Part shown: positions 25,853-34,964 of the stretch, one piece after another
Position numbering within the stretch: position 1 is the first letter of the stretch
Layout of the letters: every line of letters begins with the position of its first letter
Assembly: GCF_001467895.1 (NCBI RefSeq)
Contig: NZ_LNYO01000005.1
Coordinates: forward strand, 1 to 64,000
DNA: 64,000 nt
DNA from: Legionella nautarum
GTDB lineage: Bacteria; Pseudomonadota; Gammaproteobacteria; Legionellales; Legionellaceae
Direction of reading: 5' to 3'
Translations under genes and position numbers: made by a program
Notes under the pieces: generated by a model
What the model was told of the DNA's origin: nothing
The model's input: the letters and a program-made list of their open reading frames with translations, nothing else
The model's database searches: none

Positions 25853-26104
25853 CACATCAACCTAAGGTTTACAGATGCGGGATGCTAAGGAAGTAGGAAG
25901 GAGGGTTGCCCACCGCTTTAGCCGTTTTTTCATGTGGATGGGTTCAAGCCAAACCAATGAGCGCCCGCAAGCTGAGTTTCAAATCGGCGCAAACGAGCAT
26001 GATACTATAAATAATGAGAATCATCTAGGGTATGTTGACAGTTCATTGTTAGTGTCAATCTGTGGCGGTTTGGTTTGTGGTGGTTTTGCCAGCGTTATTT
26101 TATA

Positions 26105-26385
26105 CCGTCCGGGCTGAGGTATCCCCTCGAAATTTATATAGATTGCTTAGTTCATTGCTCTTTTTGTTTATACCGTTCGCACTGAGGAAGCGCGCAGCGC
26201 TGTCTCGAAGTGCCGCAAAAGAGCCTTCGAGAGCCTCAGGACAGGCCTTCGCGAACCTCAGGGCAGGTCTTCGAGTACCTCAAGCCTTCGAGGCGCACGC
26301 CCTGCGTGCTCTTCAGGCTGAACGGAATAAAATCAATACAAATTCTTTAGATACTCATTTCATGGGGATACCTCAGCCCAAACTG
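26105..26385 (+). mobile_element. MITE-like element, copy A
   Basis: A 281-bp non-coding unit whose ends are inverted repeats of each other: CCGTCCGGGCTGAGGTATCC at the left and GGATACCTCAGCCCAAACTG at the right. The interior holds nested palindromes and repeated CTTCGAG/CTCAGG motifs. The same unit lies inverted at 18068-18380 and shortened at 36085-36221. The rest of the 25853-26443 gap (25853-26104) has no convincing gene; two open frames there (25875-26117 and 26062-26424) run into the repeat and look spurious. Confidence 0.8.
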
Positions 26386-26443
26386 TTATCTAATAAAATA
26401 GGCAGTAAAGGAATGAATTGTTAACCCATCTTAGTAACTCGAA

Positions 26444-26878
26444 TCAGATTTTCGGTTTTTTGAGCTTATGTAATTTTCCTTTTTTCAAGAAGCAATAACT
26501 GAGTCCGAGAACAAGCCCATAGAGTAGGTAGCTGATCAATAAAGGAATGTTCGCTTGAATCCCTGCATAATTCCATTGAGAGAATAAAGGGGCGCCAGCG
26601 GTTAAGCTAGGCAATAAGGTCATGGGGCCAGCAATCCACAATAAGATACCAAAGAGAAGTCCTAAAAAACTTGCCGCCCACCAAGAATGAATTAACCACC
26701 CTAAAATGAGGGCAAAAATGACACCGGCTATGATGCTGACAATAAAATGGATCATGAGCCCACCCATTTTGGTTGGCAGGTGTATTAGTGTATCCATCAG
26801 AATTAAAAAAAAGGCGCACACAACTCCTGCGACAACTCCAGCGACGATACCATTACTGATGCATTTAGCTTCACACAT
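26444..26878 (-). CDS. Small four-helix integral membrane protein
   Basis: A 144-residue protein of unknown function with four predicted membrane helices (VAGVVAGVVCAFFLILMD; MIHFIVSIIAGVIFALILGW; AASFLGLLFGILLWIAGPM; LLISYLLYGLVLGLSYCFL) and a lysine-rich C-terminal end in the cytoplasm by the positive-inside rule. Two cysteines lie at the extreme N-terminus (MCEAKC). A strong AAGGAGTG ribosome site precedes the ATG by 5 bases, which supports a real gene. It resembles small uncharacterised gammaproteobacterial membrane proteins, but I cannot name the family. It stands alone between a MITE and a divergent effector-like gene. Confidence 0.75.
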   Translation of the reverse strand: MCEAKCISNGIVAGVVAGVVCAFFLILMDTLIHLPTKMGGLMIHFIVSIIAGVIFALILGWLIHSWWAASFLGLLFGILLWIAGPMTLLPSLTAGAPLFSQWNYAGIQANIPLLISYLLYGLVLGLSYCFLKKGKLHKLKKPKI

Positions 26879-27139
26879 ACCACACTCCTTAATGCTTTAA
26901 TGCTGACTCTTTTAGTTGTGTCAGTGGTATTTCATTGCAAATTAATTAGCAACAAATCCCTGTATTTATTAGATATCTCTGATTTTCTTTAGTATAGACA
27001 AAATTAAGAACGATTTCTGTTATCCCTACCTCTGTGCCGTGACTTGTTCGGCGTTGCTACAGATTTTAGTCCGGGCTCAATCCTAATTAGCATAGCTTAT
27101 ATTCTCTTAATACTCTGGTAATACAATTTCTATATAATA

Positions 27140-29659
27140 ATGGATACCTCATTAATTTTTGAGCCCACTATGTCGAAGGAAAAAGCACAAGCGCTATACA
27201 TGCAGATTTTAGCTGAGCAAGCAAAAGCTCAAGCGCTGGCTAACATGAATAAGCTAGCTTTTGATCCGCAAGGACGCATCCTAGTCGATGTTGAATGGCC
27301 ATTTGAAAAAATTCAAGAAGAATTTCGCACCCAGTTCGAGGAAGAAATTAATGATCAAACGGAGCTGGAAGAGGTTCTTGGTCAAAAAATTAGCCTTGTC
27401 ACTACTGTGAGCTTGGACATTAGTGTTGATGAGGCTTTAAAACAGAAGTTTTATGAAACAGTAGAACTAGCATTGAAAAAGGCAGGCAGCCCAAAGGATA
27501 AGGCTGAAAAACTTGCTACTCAATTTAAGTCGCTGCCTAAAGGTAGCATTATTGCCCTGCAACAAGAGCTGCATTTCCATCTAGCTCTCGTTTCTCGCGT
27601 CTATCAGAAAGCGCAGAAAGCGGATAAATTGAATAATAAAGAACAGGAAATGCAAGCAGCTCATCAAGCAGCGATGCTCAGGATTAACAAGTTGGTGATG
27701 GGTTCTTTAGCCCAAGGGTTGTTAGAGTCTTCATCTAAACGTGGCGGCAAGATTAATACCGCTCAATTAAATAAAGCGCTCGATAAAGCAAGAAAAGCTA
27801 TTTTGCCTGAAGCGCATCTTATTTTGCTCGAAGAAATTGCAAGGCATACAGGCCAAATTATTAGTAAGGCTGATCTTGAAACAGCATCGATTAAAAAAAT
27901 TGCCGAACAAACAACTGCAACACCCAATGATATTCTCCATACTACTAAAAAAGGTTTAGTTGTTTTAATCGAAGGGTCTGAGAATACTGCCCATAAACGC
28001 GTCATAGGAAAACAATTCGCCCATCGACGAATTATTTCTCATGAGATGAACTCGAATAATGTGGTGGTAGCTAATCAAAATCCTCGCCTGCAAATTCGTA
28101 CGCCATCACCTGTAGTTAAGGAAGATTTGCAGAATGAAGAGGAATATATTCAAGATGCTAGTGAAAAATTAGGACAAATTATCAAAGACTATTCGCTAAA
28201 AGGGCAATTAACTGCTGATGATACTAAGCCCAAGGCTTATGTTTATAATAGCTATACGGCAATTAATGACCGATTAGATGATCTCACTTCTAAAAATCGA
28301 CAAACTAAGAGTGCAATTCACATTTTGCAAGGAGCACATCGTTATAATGCTCTTCAATTAGAAAAAAATGCTGAGGATGCTGTTTTTTGCTTGGTGCAAA
28401 ACATCTCCGTGAATGGCTTTGGGGATACTTTAGGTTACGACAGGGGTAATGCTTTAGTCCAAGAATCGACGTTGATGGCTGAATTAGCTATGTTACATAC
28501 GATTTCAGATATCATTAGCGATGAAAGTTTAAAGGTCATTAGGAAAAAGGATAAGCCCGGATTAGAAAGCTTTGAGACTAATGAACAGAAAGGAAAAATA
28601 AAGAAGGTTTTTGAGCTTTATAAAGAGTTCCTCAGCCGCCCTGATCGTGAACCTTTCTTTGCTGATTCGCCGGAAGGAAGAAAGGCTATTCTATTAATCA
28701 AGGAACTTAAAGCTGATTGGCGAAATGAAATCAATTTTTCTTCTATAGACAATATTGCGGAAAATGCTAAGCTCGGCTTAAAAAATATCATGGCTAATAA
28801 TCTTCATTGGCGCCATGAGAATGCCAAAATTGTACAAGTTTTATCCGTTTTTTCTGAAAAAGTCTCTTTGGGTGGATGCAAGAGTGGTAATGAACGTGCC
28901 CAAGCCATCAATGGCCGTGTCGCGCTTTTGGATGATTTACTGAATAAAGATGAAAAAGATATGCCGGAAATGGACGTTCTTTATTATTTAGCTACAACGG
29001 CACAAAGTGGCAGTCCAATTGCGGTAAATAATATCGCTGCCCTAAAAAAATCAGTGGATGCACTTTACAATGAAAGGGGCCTGCAATCAGCCATGTCGCT
29101 GGTAAGCCTCGTTGATCAAGGCGGACCTGCAAAGGTAGAAGCAAAACCTGAAGGTCTCTATGTCTCAAGAAATTTTGCAGAAGAAAAGATTGATACTATC
29201 GATAATCTTTCCCAAAAAAATTCAAGCCGTTTTCAGGCTCACAAAAAATTAACAGGCATGATGTTTGATGCAATAGATGGCAATCTTCAAAACTGGTGGG
29301 CTCGTATGAAGTCAACTCGCTTAGGGGTTGTAGGGGCAGTAGTAGGTATCGTTACCGTTTTTCCTGCAGCTATCACGGCTTACAACACTTACAAGGATAA
29401 TAAAGATAAGGTTGCTGCGGTTAACTGTTCAAGAGAAGAGGCAGTAAAGCAATATACACCTAGCATTCCAATGGTTTCACGAGGTTTAGCCGGGTTGGGG
29501 TGTAGTGGAAATGCCGCGAATTTTGATGATGACAGGTGCGGGGAAAATACTAAGGGTAAAGCAAAGGATAATGAGATGGGTAATAAAAAGGGTCTTGGAT
29601 CTACTCTAACTCTTGTTGTAGAACCTGATGAAGATTCTGAAGGGCCTGAATACCATTAG
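27140..29659 (+). CDS. 839-residue protein with a CX5R phosphatase-like loop, putative effector
   Basis: No named family recognised. The N-terminal third is helical and lysine-rich. A conserved-looking middle (NISVNGFGDTLGYDRGN around residue 430, then MAELAMLHTI) is followed near 580 by GGCKSGNERAQ. CKSGNER is a C-X5-R loop (Cys580, Arg586) similar to the CKSGKDR loop of SopB/IpgD and SidF phosphoinositide phosphatases. A hydrophobic stretch (VVGAVVGIVTVFPAAITAY, about 728-748) could insert into a membrane. The C-terminus is acidic (EPDEDSEGPEYH), as in many Dot/Icm substrates. Start ATG 27140 has no clear ribosome site; ATG 27170 is an alternative. I infer a host-targeted effector, perhaps acting on phosphoinositides; the loop could also be chance. 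Confidence 0.6.
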   Translation: MDTSLIFEPTMSKEKAQALYMQILAEQAKAQALANMNKLAFDPQGRILVDVEWPFEKIQEEFRTQFEEEINDQTELEEVLGQKISLVTTVSLDISVDEALKQKFYETVELALKKAGSPKDKAEKLATQFKSLPKGSIIALQQELHFHLALVSRVYQKAQKADKLNNKEQEMQAAHQAAMLRINKLVMGSLAQGLLESSSKRGGKINTAQLNKALDKARKAILPEAHLILLEEIARHTGQIISKADLETASIKKIAEQTTATPNDILHTTKKGLVVLIEGSENTAHKRVIGKQFAHRRIISHEMNSNNVVVANQNPRLQIRTPSPVVKEDLQNEEEYIQDASEKLGQIIKDYSLKGQLTADDTKPKAYVYNSYTAINDRLDDLTSKNRQTKSAIHILQGAHRYNALQLEKNAEDAVFCLVQNISVNGFGDTLGYDRGNALVQESTLMAELAMLHTISDIISDESLKVIRKKDKPGLESFETNEQKGKIKKVFELYKEFLSRPDREPFFADSPEGRKAILLIKELKADWRNEINFSSIDNIAENAKLGLKNIMANNLHWRHENAKIVQVLSVFSEKVSLGGCKSGNERAQAINGRVALLDDLLNKDEKDMPEMDVLYYLATTAQSGSPIAVNNIAALKKSVDALYNERGLQSAMSLVSLVDQGGPAKVEAKPEGLYVSRNFAEEKIDTIDNLSQKNSSRFQAHKKLTGMMFDAIDGNLQNWWARMKSTRLGVVGAVVGIVTVFPAAITAYNTYKDNKDKVAAVNCSREEAVKQYTPSIPMVSRGLAGLGCSGNAANFDDDRCGENTKGKAKDNEMGNKKGLGSTLTLVVEPDEDSEGPEYH

Positions 29660-29694
29660 ATTCAAGCCAGAATCAATATTAAGAGCGCTTACAA

Positions 29695-31638
29695 CTACTC
29701 GCCTAATTCCTCGCGGTTTTTAAAATGCTCAAGAGCCTCGGGGTTGGCGAGGGAGTCAAGATTATTAACCTTGTTCCCATGAACAATTTCTCTGACAGCA
29801 ACTTCCACAATCTTGCCACTGATTGTTCTTGGAATATCGCCAACTTGTAAGATTTTTGCTGGGACGTGACGAGGAGAAGCATTGTGGCGTATAGTATGGC
29901 GAATGGTCTCTTTTAAAGATTCATCCAGTTTCCTTCCTTCTCTCAATTTAACGAACAGCACCACACGGACATCATCTTGCCACGCCTGACCAATGACAAT
30001 GCTCTCTAAAATTTCCGGGATTTTTTCCACTTGGCGATAGATTTCAGCGGTGCCGATGCGCACACCACCGGGATTTAATACGGCATCCGAACGCCCATAG
30101 ATAATAAGTCCATTGTGTTTGGTTATTTCAGCAAAATCGCCATGTGCCCATATTTTGTCAAAACGTTCAAAATAAGCATGTTTATACTTTGTTTTATCAG
30201 GATCATTCCAGAAACTCACTGGCATGGAAGGGAAGGGCTTCGTACAAACCAGTTCACCCCGCTCTTCACGGATAGCATGCCTTTGCTCATCAAAAATTTC
30301 TACGGCCATGCCTAAGCCAAGACATTGAAGTTCGCCCCGGTAGACTGGAAGAATTGGATTACCTAAAGCAAAACAGGAGACAATGTCTGTTCCCCCCGAA
30401 ATAGAGCTAAGCTGGACATCCGGTTTGACGTTTTGATAAACGAAATCATAATTCCTTGGCAATAAAGGCGAGCCCGTAGAAAGAATTGCTCGCAGTGTTT
30501 TCAATGAAAATTGTTTTCTGGGTATAATTCCTTCTTTTTCCACGGAAGAAATGAATTTAGCGCTCGTGCCAAAAACAGTGATTTTCTCGTCATCTATTAA
30601 TTGAAAAAGACGATCGGCTTTTGGGTAGGTAGGGGCTCCTTCGTACAGCGTGAGTGTAGCGCCCAAAGCTAAAACAGACACCATCCAATTCCACATCATC
30701 CAGCCGCAAGTAGTGTAGAAACAGAGGTTATCTTTGTCGGTTAGATCGCTGTGTAAACCCAGTTCTTTCAAATGCTGCAATAAAGTGCCCCCCGCCCCAT
30801 GGACAATGCATTTGGGTTTGCCGGTAGTTCCTGATGAGAAAAGGATATAGACAGGATGGGCAAAGGGTAGGGGGGTAAATTGGCATTCTTTATTGGGCTC
30901 AAGAAAATCATCCCAAACTACAGCATGTTTCAGTGGACTAAGATCGGGGTTAGTAAAAATAATAGGGCAGATCACAATTTTGGTTAGCGAAGGAATTGCT
31001 TTGCTCAATTCTATTATTTTGTCGCTGCCATCGTGTTTTTTACCCATGTACTGATGACCATCACAAATGAATAGTACCTTGGGTTCAATTTGACCTAAGC
31101 GATCCAGTGCGGCATGTGGGCCAAAATCAGGCGAACAAGAGGACCAAATCGCCCCAATTGAAGTGGTGGCTAACATGGCAATAATGGTAGAAGGAACATT
31201 GGGCATCAGCGCAGCCACGCGATCACCCGTGACTACTCCCGCTTTTCTTAAACCTTCGGCACAGCTGGCAACCAATTCATACAGCTTTTTATAGCTGATA
31301 ACTTCACGATCCCCATTTTCATTTACAGAAATCAGTGCCGGATGGTCATCGCGGCGAGATAATAATTTTTCGGCAAAATTAAAGGTGGCGCCACTAAACC
31401 AGCGTGCATCCATCATATGTTCATAGTGATTGAGTATTTCTTTGGCGGGGCTGTTATAGCTAAGACCAAAAAAATCAATGAGGGTTTGCCAAAAAAGAGC
31501 GGGGTCGCTAATCGACCAATGATGTAATTCTTGATAATTTTTGAATTGTAGTGGGGGGTATTTTTGTTCTGCAAAACGCATGAATTGCCACATTTTTGTT
31601 TTTTCTGGCTGTTTGGGTTCCCATACTACTGATTTCAT
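29695..31638 (-). CDS. aacS: Acetoacetyl-CoA synthetase
   Basis: Acyl-adenylate-forming enzyme that converts acetoacetate, ATP and CoA to acetoacetyl-CoA, 647 residues (usual about 650). The P-loop is FSSGTTGKPKCIVHGAGG, preceded by an acetyl-CoA-synthetase-like N-terminal domain (WSISDPALFWQTLIDFFGL). The adenylation motif GGTDIVSCF and hinge GRSDAVLNPGGVRIGTAEIY follow, then the C-terminal Lys motif PRTISGKIVEV. An AAGGAT ribosome site precedes the ATG by 8 bases. It stands downstream of the leucine-degradation genes but is separated by the polyamine operon. Since HMG-CoA lyase yields acetoacetate, this enzyme would recover it for thiolysis. Confidence 0.93.
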   Translation of the reverse strand: MKSVVWEPKQPEKTKMWQFMRFAEQKYPPLQFKNYQELHHWSISDPALFWQTLIDFFGLSYNSPAKEILNHYEHMMDARWFSGATFNFAEKLLSRRDDHPALISVNENGDREVISYKKLYELVASCAEGLRKAGVVTGDRVAALMPNVPSTIIAMLATTSIGAIWSSCSPDFGPHAALDRLGQIEPKVLFICDGHQYMGKKHDGSDKIIELSKAIPSLTKIVICPIIFTNPDLSPLKHAVVWDDFLEPNKECQFTPLPFAHPVYILFSSGTTGKPKCIVHGAGGTLLQHLKELGLHSDLTDKDNLCFYTTCGWMMWNWMVSVLALGATLTLYEGAPTYPKADRLFQLIDDEKITVFGTSAKFISSVEKEGIIPRKQFSLKTLRAILSTGSPLLPRNYDFVYQNVKPDVQLSSISGGTDIVSCFALGNPILPVYRGELQCLGLGMAVEIFDEQRHAIREERGELVCTKPFPSMPVSFWNDPDKTKYKHAYFERFDKIWAHGDFAEITKHNGLIIYGRSDAVLNPGGVRIGTAEIYRQVEKIPEILESIVIGQAWQDDVRVVLFVKLREGRKLDESLKETIRHTIRHNASPRHVPAKILQVGDIPRTISGKIVEVAVREIVHGNKVNNLDSLANPEALEHFKNREELGE

Positions 31639-31869
31639 TGGTTACGATCCTTGAACAGATTGAAAGTAAACTAATTTAATAGTTAATCCTGTGCTTTTAT
31701 AACAGTCAAGAATCATTCTATTTTGATGTTGTGTCAATCTATTTTCTAAATTATCTGTGCAGGATTTTTGTTAACTCTATGATTTTTTGTATCCTTGTGT
31801 TTTGTTGCCGCCACGGCCTGGGATGACATAGAACAGGGTTGGCAATAGAACAGGGATGACAATAAAATT

Positions 31870-31957
31870 CCGTCTGGGCTGAGGAGGCCGTAGGCCGTCT
31901 CGAAGCCTTGGGAATGTGAGGCTTCGAGACGGCCTACGGCCTCCTCAGCCCGAACGG
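31870..31957. repeat. Long near-perfect palindrome (intact REP-like element)
   Basis: Arms of 38 bases (31870-31907 and 31920-31957) match at 36 positions around a 12-base spacer. The ends read CCGTCTGGGCTGAGGAGG and, inverted, CCGTTCGGGCTGAGGAGG. This is the most intact copy of the family found also at 57 and 41977. As RNA it would form a very stable hairpin. It lies past the 3' end of aguA and before that of no other gene, so it could end transcription from either side. Confidence 0.9.
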
Positions 31958-32017
31958 ATGATACCGAACGGATGATACCGAACGGATGATACCGAACGGA
32001 TGATACCGAACGGATGT
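31951..32017 (+). repeat. 14-bp tandem repeat, about 4.7 copies
   Basis: CGAACGGATGATAC is repeated perfectly four times from 31951 and then partially. The first unit is the terminal seven-base CGAACGG of the adjacent palindrome plus ATGATAC, so the array probably grew from the palindrome end by replication slippage. It ends 17 bases before the aguA stop codon. Confidence 0.95.
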
Positions 32018-32033
32018 TATCAAACTGATGTTA

Positions 32034-33065
32034 TTAGATTTTAATTTTACTACAAGGCTGCTGCTGCGTAATACAATGAATTCCGCCACCACCGGCAAAC
32101 ACATCCAAAGCATCAATCTGAGTAATCTGATAGTCGGGGAAAAGCTGGCAAAAGAGCTCGTAAGCTGCTTTATCATATTTTGTATGGCCAAAGGCTGGCA
32201 TGACAATGCCTTGATTGGCTAAATAAAAATTAATATAAGACAGGGTTAAGCGTTCATAGTCCATATAGGTAGCTGGAGGTTGTTCGACAGTAAAGACCTC
32301 AAACGGTCTACCTTTAGCATCAGTCGCCGTTTTTAAGGTTTCTAAATTCTCATGGAGAATAGGATAATTTTCATCCTCTTTGTCATGGGTAATCAAGCAT
32401 AGGACTTTTCCAGGTGCGATAAAACAGGCGATTTCGTCAATATGGCCATCGGTTTCATCACCGATTAATCCTTTGTTTAACCAGATAATTTTTTCAGCAC
32501 CTAAATAATCACGGAGATAAGTTTCAATTTCAGGCTGAGCTAATTGCGGATTACGATTAGCATTTAACAGGCATTCTTTACTAGTGAGCACAGTGCCTTC
32601 ACCATCGACATGAAAGGAACCTCCTTCCATGACCAATGGTGCTTTAAAATGCCGAGCATGGGTTTCGCGGATAATTGCACTGGCAATTTGATTGTCCAAA
32701 GCACAATCGGGGTAATTTCCTCCCCAGGCGTTATGAATCCAGTCAACGCCAGCTAGTTCGTTTTGTGCATTCAATAGGAAGGTCGCGCCGGTGTCACGTG
32801 TCCAGGAATCATTAATAGGCAGCGGGAGTAAGCGAATTTTTTCGTCACAAACTGCTCTTGCCGACTCTTCGTCTCCTGGGTTGACAATCATGGTGACGGG
32901 TTCATATTGAGCAATAGCCTTGGCTACTCGGGCGTAGGCTTTACGTGCACGTTCAATACCAATGAGTGCCCAAGTTTCTTGATGGCAAGGCCAGGCCATC
33001 CAACAACCGGCATGCGGATGCCATTCGGGGGGCATGGAAAATCCTTCTTGTTTAGGTGTTAACAT
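32034..33065 (-). CDS. aguA: Agmatine deiminase
   Basis: Hydrolyses agmatine to N-carbamoylputrescine and ammonia; peptidyl-arginine-deiminase-like (PAD_porph) fold, 343 residues. Visible motifs are the N-terminal [28 protein letters not shown] (substrate-binding Asp/Arg), [31 protein letters not shown] with the catalytic His, and the nucleophile Cys331 in [21 protein letters not shown] lies 5 bases before the ATG. It is the last gene of aguB-speA-aguA, with a gap of only 2 bases after speA. Confidence 0.95.
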   Translation of the reverse strand: MLTPKQEGFSMPPEWHPHAGCWMAWPCHQETWALIGIERARKAYARVAKAIAQYEPVTMIVNPGDEESARAVCDEKIRLLPLPINDSWTRDTGATFLLNAQNELAGVDWIHNAWGGNYPDCALDNQIASAIIRETHARHFKAPLVMEGGSFHVDGEGTVLTSKECLLNANRNPQLAQPEIETYLRDYLGAEKIIWLNKGLIGDETDGHIDEIACFIAPGKVLCLITHDKEDENYPILHENLETLKTATDAKGRPFEVFTVEQPPATYMDYERLTLSYINFYLANQGIVMPAFGHTKYDKAAYELFCQLFPDYQITQIDALDVFAGGGGIHCITQQQPCSKIKI

Positions 33066-33067
33066 AA

Positions 33068-34960
33068 TTATCCTTTCGTTTTGCTGTCGAGGTAAGTTTG
33101 CTGAGTAAAAATGCTCCGTAATTCGTTTAAATAGGTCTGAATTTTTTCGTTGGGTAAATCGGCACTAATTAACTGTTTCTCGTAAGATAAAAGCAATTTT
33201 TTAGTGTCATAATGCGCATAATTCAGGACATTCGTCACCGTATCGCCGCTAGCTAGATCATTAATTTCAAACTTGCCATCCCCTAATAATTTCACATCCA
33301 ACGAATTAGTATCGCCAAAAAGGTTATGCAAATTACCCAAGATTTCCTGATAAGCACCGACTAGAAAAAAGGCAAGGTGATAGGGTTTGCTCTCATCATA
33401 AGGGGGCAGCATCAAAGTGGTATTGATACAAGATTTTCCGGGATATCTTTTTATGGTGCCGTCTGAGTCGCAGGTTAAGTCTTGCAGAATGCTGTGCATA
33501 CTGGGTTTTTGAACTAATTGCGAAATAGGGGCAACCGGGAAAATCTGGCCAATGGCCCAAGCATCGGGCAGGGACTGGAAAAAAGAGAGATTGCAAAATA
33601 TTTTAGCAGCCATGCGTTCGTTAATGAGCTCCATTAATTCCTTATCGCTGTGGTTATTCTCGTCCAACAGTTGCTGAACCTCAAAACAAATTGTGGTAAA
33701 TAATTGCTCGACTTTTGCTTTTTCCTGCAAGCTGATAACACTATGTTTAAAGAGGGAATAGGCTTCTTCTAAGGCATGGCTAGCGTAGTTGTAAATCTCA
33801 GAAGGTAAATTTTGTGAGATCGTTTGATAGGTATTCCAAATGTCATGAATCACATGCGAATCAGTTTCTTCGGGACGAGGAAGCCTATCCGTTTTTTTAA
33901 TTAATTCAACGTCAGTGATATTGGTGACTAAAACGGCATGATGCGCAGTCAGGGCGCGACCTGATTCTGAAATAAGATTAGGTTCAGGCATATTCGCTTC
34001 GACACAAAGAGGGCGAAGTGCTAAAAGAATATTGGTTGCGTATTCTTTAACGGTGTAATTCATCGAGCAATCTGAAGTGGAGTGTGTGCCTTCATAATCG
34101 ACTCCGAGCCCCCCGCCGACATCAATAGTTGTAATGGGCGCCTCTAGGCGTCGTAGTTCGACATAATAACGAGCGACCTCCAACATGCAATGGCGAATAT
34201 CGTGAATATTGGCAATTTGCGAACCCAAATGGCAGTGCATTAATTGAAAGCAATCTAAGGAGTTATTGGCCTTTAGTTGATTGATGACATCAAGCACTTG
34301 TTCTGCATTCAAACCAAATTTTGATTTATTGCCCCCTGTATTTTCCCATTTACCAGCCCCTTTCGTCATCAAGCGGATACGTAGTCCAATCTTGGGTTTT
34401 ATCCCTAAGCGTGCCGATTCTTTGAGAATAATTTCAAGCTCGGAACGTTTTTCGATAACAATAAAAACCTCATGTCCCATTTGTTGCGCAATCAGTGCAG
34501 TGCGAATATAGCAACTGTCTTTATATCCATTACAGACGATAGTGGATGGATTTTGACCTAGCAAGCCAATAACAGCCATTAATTCGGGTTTAGATCCCGC
34601 TTCTAACCCAATCGGATGGTCCGGCGCTTTTAAAATTTCTCTGACTACGCAATATTCTTGGTTAACTTTAATCGGATAAACCAGTTTGTAGGTTCCTTGG
34701 TAGTCATTTTCCTTAATCGCTTCTGCAAAAGCTTGTGTTAATTTGATTACTCTGTCATGGAGAATGTCGGTAAAGCGAATTAGCAGAGGTAATTGCAAGC
34801 CAGCACGACTGGCTGCGTTAACAATGGCTTGTAATTCTACGCCTTTATCATCGGGTTTTTTACTAACAGCAATATTTCCCTGTGGATTGATGTTGAAATA
34901 GCCTTCACCCCAGTTTTCTATGTTGTATAAATTATCATCAGATAACGCATTAACTATCAT
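33068..34960 (-). CDS. speA: Biosynthetic arginine decarboxylase
   Basis: PLP-dependent fold-III decarboxylase that converts arginine to agmatine, 630 residues (family about 630-660). The PLP lysine is Lys98 in YPIKVNQE. Other markers are [16 protein letters not shown], the [11 protein letters not shown] loop, [13 protein letters not shown] and [14 protein letters not shown]. It is soluble and cytoplasmic, without signal peptide. It lies 4 bases after aguB and 2 bases before aguA, so all three are surely co-transcribed. With them it gives a complete arginine-agmatine-carbamoylputrescine-putrescine route, bypassing ornithine decarboxylase. Confidence 0.95.
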   Translation of the reverse strand: MIVNALSDDNLYNIENWGEGYFNINPQGNIAVSKKPDDKGVELQAIVNAASRAGLQLPLLIRFTDILHDRVIKLTQAFAEAIKENDYQGTYKLVYPIKVNQEYCVVREILKAPDHPIGLEAGSKPELMAVIGLLGQNPSTIVCNGYKDSCYIRTALIAQQMGHEVFIVIEKRSELEIILKESARLGIKPKIGLRIRLMTKGAGKWENTGGNKSKFGLNAEQVLDVINQLKANNSLDCFQLMHCHLGSQIANIHDIRHCMLEVARYYVELRRLEAPITTIDVGGGLGVDYEGTHSTSDCSMNYTVKEYATNILLALRPLCVEANMPEPNLISESGRALTAHHAVLVTNITDVELIKKTDRLPRPEETDSHVIHDIWNTYQTISQNLPSEIYNYASHALEEAYSLFKHSVISLQEKAKVEQLFTTICFEVQQLLDENNHSDKELMELINERMAAKIFCNLSFFQSLPDAWAIGQIFPVAPISQLVQKPSMHSILQDLTCDSDGTIKRYPGKSCINTTLMLPPYDESKPYHLAFFLVGAYQEILGNLHNLFGDTNSLDVKLLGDGKFEINDLASGDTVTNVLNYAHYDTKKLLLSYEKQLISADLPNEKIQTYLNELRSIFTQQTYLDSKTKG

Positions 34961-34964
34961 TAGA

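Noticed and set aside
23856-26104. Methionine-related riboswitch or MetJ box before metN
   Set aside because: I looked for SAM-riboswitch-like stems and AGACGTCT-type boxes upstream of metN and found none convincing.
25875-26424. Two plus-strand frames (80 and 120 codons) after metN
   Set aside because: They read into the MITE-like element, with arginine- and alanine-rich sequence produced by GC-rich palindromes, and show no domain.
31951-32017. Possible CRISPR array
   Set aside because: Units are contiguous 14-mers without spacers, so this is a simple tandem repeat.
31934-32206. 90-codon minus-strand frame at the end of aguA
   Set aside because: Made by the 14-bp tandem repeat (repeated RYHPFGI-like units) and by the antisense-shifted end of aguA.
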